Source of the DNA: Orlajensenia flava
GTDB taxonomy: Bacteria > Actinomycetota > Actinomycetes > Actinomycetales > Microbacteriaceae
Direction: 5' to 3'
DNA: 64,000 bases
Assembly (NCBI RefSeq): GCF_004801905.1
Contig: NZ_SSSN01000007.1
Coordinates: 124,001 to 188,000, forward strand
Below, piece after piece: positions 58,951 through 64,000 of the stretch (positions are counted from its first letter, which is position 1; each line of letters starts with the position of its first letter). Under the pieces are notes generated by a model. It saw only the letters and a list, made by a program, of their open reading frames with translations, was not told where the DNA came from and made no database searches. The position numbers and the translations under genes were made by a program.

Positions 58951-59466
58951 ATGGGCGATGTCGTCAGTGTCGAGCTCGTGCTCGACGCCGTAACCGAAGC
59001 GCTCGTCCGCGCGGACTGGACGCGGCTCGCCGAGGCGCGGCTGTCGAGCATGGCAGCGCATCCCTCTCCCAGCAATCGACCGCACATCACCCTGCTGGTG
59101 CGCTCTCGGCTGGACGCCATCGACGTCGCGGAGGCCGCGCGTGAGTTGCCGATCCGCGTTGTCGCGGGGCCGCCGATCCTCTTCCGGCACGGGGATCGAG
59201 GCGTCCTCGTGCGCCCGGTCGAGCCGAGCGAGGAGTTGCTGCGCCTTCATCGGGCCGTTCATGCCGCCGCGCCAGCCGGCGACGATGCTCCGCACACGGC
59301 TCCGGGGGAGTGGACCCCGCACATCACCCTCGCCCGGCGGCTGAGGGTGGAGTCGTTGACGGATGCGCAGAGCCTGATCGACACCGAGCTCATCGGCGAG
59401 GCTGTCGCCCTTCGCCGGTGGGATTCACGCGCGGCGAGCGTCACCGCCCTACCGGCGACTCAGTAG
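58951..59466 (+). CDS. 2H phosphoesterase (2'-5' RNA ligase-like)
   Basis: 171 residues with two H-x-T motifs in similar contexts: RPHITLLV (45-47) and TPHITLARR (124-126). This duplicated pattern defines the LigT/2H superfamily, acting on RNA 2',3'-cyclic phosphates or 2'-5' linkages. TAGCGT (58938-58943) is seven bases before the ATG, so a leaderless mRNA is likely. Confidence 0.8.
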   Translation: MGDVVSVELVLDAVTEALVRADWTRLAEARLSSMAAHPSPSNRPHITLLVRSRLDAIDVAEAARELPIRVVAGPPILFRHGDRGVLVRPVEPSEELLRLHRAVHAAAPAGDDAPHTAPGEWTPHITLARRLRVESLTDAQSLIDTELIGEAVALRRWDSRAASVTALPATQ

Positions 59467-59633
59467 TCCTGACGCGCTTCGGCTTCCACGTCGAGTACGT
59501 CCTCGTCCCGGCCCCAGGCCTCGAGGACCAGTCCGAGCTGTCGGCGGATCCATTCCGGGGTCGGTGAGTCCTCGTCCTCGAGGCGGGCCAGTTGCTCGGC
59601 GCGTTCCTCGGCGGTGCCCCTGAGATCGTCCAT
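59460..59633 (-). CDS. Small hypothetical protein
   Basis: 57 residues, acidic, starting MDDLRGTAEERAEQLARLED and containing TPEWIRRQLGLVLEAWGRDE. AGGGAGCC lies upstream of ATG 59633. It ends with an overlap of seven bases with the convergent 2H gene. Coding composition is reasonable, but no family is recognised. Confidence 0.5.
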   Translation of the reverse strand: MDDLRGTAEERAEQLARLEDEDSPTPEWIRRQLGLVLEAWGRDEDVLDVEAEARQDY

Positions 59634-59660
59634 GATGGCTCCCTGCTCCTCGGTGTCGGT

Positions 59661-60020
59661 CTAGGTGTTGGCTTCTCGTGCGTTGCGCGCCTCGAGCTGG
59701 CTCATCCAGTCCGCCGGAAGCCGCGTCGACGGCCCCGGGGAGCTCTGCTGAGGCGCATGACTGGTGGGGGCGGCCAGCGTCGGGCCGTCGATGAGCTGCT
59801 GCGCCCGGTAGTCCCAGAACCAGTTCTCCCCCGGCTCGAAACTCTGCATCACGGTGTGACCAGTAGCGGAGTAGTGCCCGGTCGCATGCCGGTTCAACGA
59901 ATCGTCGCAGCACCCGACGTGACCGCAGGCGGCGCAGCGACGCAGGTGCACCCACCACGATCCGGTGGCGTCGCACTCGACGCATCCCGATCCGCTCGGA
60001 AGCACCTCGGTGTCGATCAT
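59661..60020 (-). CDS. UBP-type zinc finger protein
   Basis: 119 residues. The zinc module has CVECDATG and CAACGHVGCCDDSLNRHATG, then YSATGHTVMQSFEPGENWFW: the Cys/His pattern of ZnF-UBP domains of ubiquitin proteases. Bacteria carrying this domain lack a canonical ubiquitin system, so it may bind another C-terminus. The C-terminal 40 residues are Pro/Ser-rich. ATG 60020 has GGTGGCAGAG upstream. Confidence 0.8.
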   Translation of the reverse strand: MIDTEVLPSGSGCVECDATGSWWVHLRRCAACGHVGCCDDSLNRHATGHYSATGHTVMQSFEPGENWFWDYRAQQLIDGPTLAAPTSHAPQQSSPGPSTRLPADWMSQLEARNAREANT

Positions 60021-60153
60021 CTCTGCCACCGCTCGACCTGCTCCCTGGTCTTCGGGCCGAGGCTCATCCCCTCGTCCGACCCTTCTCGAGTGTCCCACCC
60101 ATCCGACTCGAGGGGTAGGGCTCGGAGGTCCGCCGCCGGAGTAGGCTCCGGGC

Positions 60154-60447
60154 ATGTCGGAGCCCACTCCTGAGAAGCGGACGTCGTGGTGGCGCGGTTG
60201 GCGCGTCTCGGAGATGACGCTCTCGGTGAGGAAGGATCGGCCTCCGCTCCCGAAGCGGAATCCCGGCGAGACCCTGATGCTGATCGGCGCCACGTGCATA
60301 GGTCTCGGACTCATCTTCTCGATCGCGAGGGGCTTGAGTTGGCCGGTAGTGCTGATCTCGATCGTGGGCATCGCCCTCCTCGCCTGGGGGTTCGTCCGGC
60401 GAAGGCGTTGGACCACCTCGCGTGGGCGGAACAGCGAGACCGGATGA
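60154..60447 (+). CDS. Small two-helix membrane protein
   Basis: 97 residues with two hydrophobic segments (LMLIGATCIGLGLIFSIA and WPVVLISIVGIALLAWGFV). TAGGCT ends six bases upstream of the ATG, so leaderless. No family recognised. Confidence 0.55.
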   Translation: MSEPTPEKRTSWWRGWRVSEMTLSVRKDRPPLPKRNPGETLMLIGATCIGLGLIFSIARGLSWPVVLISIVGIALLAWGFVRRRRWTTSRGRNSETG

Positions 60448-60507
60448 CACTCGGGGCGGATGCGCAACCCCCGATCCGTCCCCAACCGCGCAACCTATGG
60501 TGAGCGC

Positions 60508-60753
60508 ATGAAGGCTTCAGAGATTCATTGGGACGAACCGGCCCGGGCGAAGATCGTGGAGGATGCCGACCGCGTGCTTCGCGAGGCCGTTCTGGAGGTT
60601 GCTCGCACGAAGGATGCCGCGTCGTCAGACGACGCGTTCGCCGCTCTCAACGCGCGGTTGAAGGATCGCTTCATCGACTGGGAACCCGGGCCCGACCTCC
60701 GGAAGTACGCGGACGCGATCGCCGCGGGCGAGATCTCGGGCGACGAAGGCTGA
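60508..60753 (+). CDS. Small hypothetical protein
   Basis: 81 residues, mostly helical: KASEIHWDEPARAKIVEDAD at the start, ALNARLKDRFIDWEPGPDLR later. TATGGT ends six bases before ATG 60508, so leaderless. No family recognised. Confidence 0.5.
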   Translation: MKASEIHWDEPARAKIVEDADRVLREAVLEVARTKDAASSDDAFAALNARLKDRFIDWEPGPDLRKYADAIAAGEISGDEG

Positions 60754-60769
60754 ATCGTCCCGACCGCGT

Positions 60770-62572
60770 TCACGCAGAGCCTTCGGGCGAATCCTCACGG
60801 GCATCGTTGATGGCCATGACCGCGTTGATGAGCGCCAGATGGCTCAGGGCCTGAGGAAGGTTCCCCCAGAACTGCTCGTCCGCCGGATCGATCATCTCGG
60901 CGTACAGGCCGACGTCGTTGGCCAACGGAATCAGCGCGTCGACGAGAGCTGCCGCCTCTCGCGAATCTCCCGTGCGAGCGTACGCTTCGGCGAGCCAGAA
61001 CGAGCAGGCGACGAAGGCGCTCTCCTCCGTCTCCACCCCGCTGTAGCGATAGACCAGTGGACCGACCGCCAACTCGGAGCGGATGGCGGCGATCGTCGCG
61101 GTCATGCGCGCTGCCGGGCCGAATTGAGTGCCCGCGTGGATGAGGACCGCCGTGTCCAGCGCATCCGTTCCCGGGTACATGACATAGCTGCCGCGTCTTT
61201 CCGACCAGCACTTGTCCGAGATCCACTGCTCGATGAGGTCCCGGTTGTGACGCCAGCGCGCCAACTCGTCGTCGGACGCGTCGATCTGACCCCACTCGGC
61301 GAGCTGGCATGCATCCGAGATCGCACGCCAGCAGCCGATCTTGCTGGCCAGGTAGTGCTGCTTGTGCGGAAGCTCCCACATGCCGGAGTCCTTCTTCTGC
61401 CACGCGCGGCAAGCTCCGTCGGTGAAAGAGCGCAGCAGCTCACCGGTGCGGAGGTCGAGGATGTTCCCCGCTTCCACGTACTGCCTCATGATGCCCAGAA
61501 CATCGGCGTAGATGCCGAGCTGCGCCTGCCCCGCAGCGGGATTGCCCGCCGTCACCGGGCCGATTCCGCGCCATCCGTCCGCACGAAGCTCGTCCGTTCC
61601 GCCCGGCAGTCGCCCGGTGAGGTCGAAGAACACGGGTAGGTCATCGGAATGGCTCTTGAGACAGTCCAGCGCCCACGACACCGCGGCATGGGTCTCCTCT
61701 CGTAGTCCGAATCGCACGAGCGCGCCGACGGTGTACGCGAGGTCGCGCACCCAGGCGAATCGATAGTCGTAGTTCTTGCCGCCCGTCGGGCTCTCGGGAA
61801 GGCCCGTCGTCGCTGCCGCGGCGATCGCGCCCGTCGGACTGAAGATGAGCAGTTTGAGCGCGAGCGCACTGCGTTGCACCTCCCGCGCCCAGGGACCGTC
61901 GTAGCTGAACTCGCGAGACCAGGTCTGCCAGCTCTCGATGGTGCGATCGATGCCGGAGTCGACCACGGCGGGGTCTGGAATGTGGACCGGCTCGTCATCC
62001 GTTCCGCAGAGGACGATCACGTGGCGGGAAGCCGGCGCCGTCGTGAACCGGCCGGCGAAAGTGGCTGAGTCGCCGACGGACGGGCCATGGTGCATGCCGA
62101 CGACGATGAGGTTGACGTCGTCTGCGCCGAGCACCGGACCGTGCATGGTGCTCCGACGCTCGAAGGATCCCGTGCCGAAGAGGTTGCCGGGGCTCGCCTC
62201 CCACTCCAACTCCACGCTGCCGCTGATGCCGTCGATTCGCCGCGCCAATTCCCCCCAGTGGAGTCGTCCAGCAACACCGGTGACGAGGGCGTCGGTCACC
62301 GCCACCTCACCCGAGTCCGTCACGTACCGTGTCTCGAGCACATTGGTGCCCGCGATGTAGGACCGGGACGCCCGGAACGGCGCGACGGGGCGCAACGTCA
62401 TCCGCCCGCCCTTCGCGCTGTCCACGAGCGCTGCGAACACCGGCGCGCTGTGCAGGGAGGGGAAAGGCAGCCAGTCGATACTGCCGTCGAATGCCACCAA
62501 TGCGACGGTGCGCCCGTCGCCGATGGCCGCGTAGTCGCGGAGCGGTGCGTAGCCGTCCTCGTCGCGGGTCAC
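60770..62572 (-). CDS. Glycoside hydrolase family 15 protein (trehalase/glucoamylase-like)
   Basis: 600 residues with the GH15 layout: an N-terminal beta-sandwich starting with PLRDYAAIGDGRTVALVAFD, then an (alpha/alpha)6 barrel with GGKNYDYRFAWVRDLAYTVG. Catalytic candidates are Glu400 in KDSGMWELPHK (acid) and the Glu cluster at 514-517 in GVETEESAF. Substrates in the actinobacterial branch are trehalose or alpha-glucans. GTG start 62572 lies 18 bases after the neighbouring SDR stop and probably shares its operon; no signal peptide. Confidence 0.85.
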   Translation of the reverse strand: MTRDEDGYAPLRDYAAIGDGRTVALVAFDGSIDWLPFPSLHSAPVFAALVDSAKGGRMTLRPVAPFRASRSYIAGTNVLETRYVTDSGEVAVTDALVTGVAGRLHWGELARRIDGISGSVELEWEASPGNLFGTGSFERRSTMHGPVLGADDVNLIVVGMHHGPSVGDSATFAGRFTTAPASRHVIVLCGTDDEPVHIPDPAVVDSGIDRTIESWQTWSREFSYDGPWAREVQRSALALKLLIFSPTGAIAAAATTGLPESPTGGKNYDYRFAWVRDLAYTVGALVRFGLREETHAAVSWALDCLKSHSDDLPVFFDLTGRLPGGTDELRADGWRGIGPVTAGNPAAGQAQLGIYADVLGIMRQYVEAGNILDLRTGELLRSFTDGACRAWQKKDSGMWELPHKQHYLASKIGCWRAISDACQLAEWGQIDASDDELARWRHNRDLIEQWISDKCWSERRGSYVMYPGTDALDTAVLIHAGTQFGPAARMTATIAAIRSELAVGPLVYRYSGVETEESAFVACSFWLAEAYARTGDSREAAALVDALIPLANDVGLYAEMIDPADEQFWGNLPQALSHLALINAVMAINDAREDSPEGSA

Positions 62573-62590
62573 GAGTTCGTCTGCTGCTCG

Positions 62591-63481
62591 TCAGTGCCCC
62601 GTGAGCCCGCCGTTGACGATGATGGTCTCGCCGCTGGTGTAGCTGGCCTCCTGCGACGCCAGATACACGTAGGTCGATGCCAGTTCGGCCGGCTGACCGG
62701 GACGCCCGTACGGGGTCTGCTCCCCGAACTTCTCGAGCGTCTCGGGAGGAACGGCGGATGGCTGCAGCGGGGTCCAGAACGGGCCGGGCGCGACACCGTT
62801 CACCCGGATGCCCTTCTCCGCGAGCTGCTGTGCCATCGCTCGGGTGAAGTTGAGGATTCCCGCCTTCGACACCGCGTATTCGACGAGCTGCGGTGAGGGT
62901 TGGAACGCCTGGATCGACGACGTCGTGATGATCGCCGCTCCCGGCTCGAAGTGCTTCAGTGCCGCCTTCGTGAGCCAGAACAGCGAGTGCACGTTGGTGC
63001 GGAGCGTGTGATCGAGGACGTCGGTCGTGAAGTCGTCGAGGCTGTCGACGGTCTCCATGTCTCCCCCGACCATGACGAGGAGATCCAGCCCGCCCAGTTG
63101 GTCGGCTGCGGCGTCGATGGCGTCGATGCAGAACTGCTCGTCCGTCAGGTCTCCCGGCAGCAGGACGTGCTTCCGTCCCGCATCCGAGATGAGGGATGCC
63201 GTGCTCTCGGCGTCCTCCTGCTCGACCGGGAGGTAGACCAGCGCGACATCCGCTCCCTCGCGAGCGAACGCGATGCTCACCGCCCGCCCGATGCCGGAGT
63301 CGCCGCCCGTGATGAGCGCGCGTCGACCCGCGAGGCGCCCATGGCCGACGTAGGACTCCTCACCGTGGTCGGGCACCGGATCCATCGCGAACGTGGCACC
63401 CGGGTCGGGTTGCTGCTGCTTCGGGAACGGTGGCGCGGGGTAGGCGTCGACGGGATTCTTCGGGGTGTACACGTCGGTCAC
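62591..63481 (-). CDS. SDR-family oxidoreductase (general-stress type)
   Basis: 296 residues. The N-terminal ~50 residues (VYTPKNPVDAYPAPPFPKQQ) are typical of the YghA/YhxC-like stress SDRs. GRRALITGGDSGIGRAVSIAF binds the nucleotide; the catalytic Ser, Tyr and Lys are present in IITTSSIQAF and EYAVSKAGILNF. It ends with SGETIIVNGGLTGH. The GTG start has AAGGACATC upstream. It precedes the GH15 gene on the same strand. Confidence 0.88.
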   Translation of the reverse strand: MTDVYTPKNPVDAYPAPPFPKQQQPDPGATFAMDPVPDHGEESYVGHGRLAGRRALITGGDSGIGRAVSIAFAREGADVALVYLPVEQEDAESTASLISDAGRKHVLLPGDLTDEQFCIDAIDAAADQLGGLDLLVMVGGDMETVDSLDDFTTDVLDHTLRTNVHSLFWLTKAALKHFEPGAAIITTSSIQAFQPSPQLVEYAVSKAGILNFTRAMAQQLAEKGIRVNGVAPGPFWTPLQPSAVPPETLEKFGEQTPYGRPGQPAELASTYVYLASQEASYTSGETIIVNGGLTGH

Positions 63482-63643
63482 GGTGATGTCCTTATCGCTC
63501 GGGGATCGCGGATGCTGTCACGCTGCCCGCGCATCCGATGCATCGGAAGCGGTCGGTATCAGGCTAAGCAGCAGCGACTGAGGATCCCGGGGCTTGACAT
63601 CCCGGAGCGCACCCTCGGAGACGAGCGTCGAAGCCCAACGTGT

Positions 63644-64000
63644 TCATGCGGCCAAGAAGGATGCAACGAGTTCCACCACCCGCTGCCGACCTTCGCCGAT
63701 CCAGAGCAGGTGGCTGGGGGAGTCCAGTTCGATGAGTTCTGCGCCGGGAATCGTGGCTGCGAGATCCTCAGCGTGCGCGAATGCGACACCACCGTCGAAC
63801 GGCGAGCCCGTCACGAGCGTGGCGCAGTGCACGTCGGCCAAGACAGCTCGGCGTGCTTCGGCATCGCGCGCACGACCCTGTCGCATGTCGTTGACGAAAC
63901 CTCCGTCCGATCGCATCCCCTGGAACAGCAGCCGGGCCTGACGCTTGTCGGCGTCATCCAGCTGCGGACACCACTGGTCGATCGGCATCGTCGAGAGCGC
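63644..64000 (-). CDS. Alpha/beta-hydrolase, 5' end beyond the window
   Basis: The visible C-terminal ~118 residues contain a lid-like helical region (KRQARLLFQGMRSDGGFVND), an acid-position loop (ATLVTGSPFDGGVAFAHAED) and a final His in LDSPSHLLWIGEGRQR. The frame stays open to base 64000, so the N-terminus with the nucleophile is missing. Function not assignable. Confidence 0.65.
   Translation of the reverse strand, partial: ALSTMPIDQWCPQLDDADKRQARLLFQGMRSDGGFVNDMRQGRARDAEARRAVLADVHCATLVTGSPFDGGVAFAHAEDLAATIPGAELIELDSPSHLLWIGEGRQRVVELVASFLAA

Overview
The window is high-GC DNA from an actinobacterium, most likely of the family Microbacteriaceae. Evidence for this is the very high G+C coding style, frequent GTG starts, many 4-base ATGA/GTGA gene overlaps, many starts that look leaderless (a TANNNT hexamer 6-8 bases before the start codon), and the gene families present (DUF4383, HdeD/DUF308 and CopD-CtaG proteins, RecQ with a phosphoribosyltransferase-like tail). 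I recognise no prophage, insertion sequence or CRISPR array. The family assignment is inference.

Layout. 1-4.5 kb: a plus-strand cassette of a crotonase, a coiled-coil protein, an HdeD-like membrane protein and two metallo-beta-lactamase-fold hydrolases; two of the genes share an unusual double TTGGAG box. 4.5-9.5 kb: tRNA-Gly(CCC), a membrane esterase, a tRNA-Gly-like mini transcription unit, a TRIC/UPF0126 channel, a CDF metal transporter and an LCP protein. 9.5-29.4 kb: a complete phenylacetate catabolic set (thiolase, paaF, paaH, paaZ, a TetR/PaaR regulator, then paaK, paaI, paaABCDE, paaG) with two near-identical TetR operators. The set is split by recQ and by a GntR-controlled cassette at 17.4-22.9 kb (cupin, glyoxalase-like, HpcH-type aldolase, SnoaL-like, AAHS transporter, GlcG-like) whose substrate I cannot name.

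29.4-39.9 kb: an apparently inactive beta-lactamase-fold lipoprotein, small membrane proteins, a PIF1-like helicase, a membrane protein with a GSPDT repeat tail, then a two-gene island (CopD-CtaG and a WcbI-like protein). That island is flanked by two arrays of an 18-bp repeat in opposite orientation (15 copies). HU and the rpmB-rpmG-rpsN ribosomal cluster follow. 40-46 kb: a hydrolase, then a zinc regulation and uptake operon (znuA, ATPase, two permeases, zur) behind a Zur-type box, and a tandem FKBP lipoprotein. 46-51 kb: an aminotransferase running into a branched-chain 2-oxo acid dehydrogenase E1alpha-E1beta-E2 operon.

51-64 kb: a holin-4-type membrane protein, a WXG100-like protein coupled to a large hydrolase, a low-molecular-weight phosphatase, an APH-family kinase, purB, small membrane proteins, an SRPBCC protein, two SDRs, a 2H phosphoesterase, a UBP-type zinc finger, a GH15 hydrolase and a hydrolase cut by the window edge. 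An interspersed palindromic element (GGTCGAGTAGC...TATCGAGACC) lies after several genes and once inside the paaC reading frame.

All assignments come from reading the sequence; no database search was possible.
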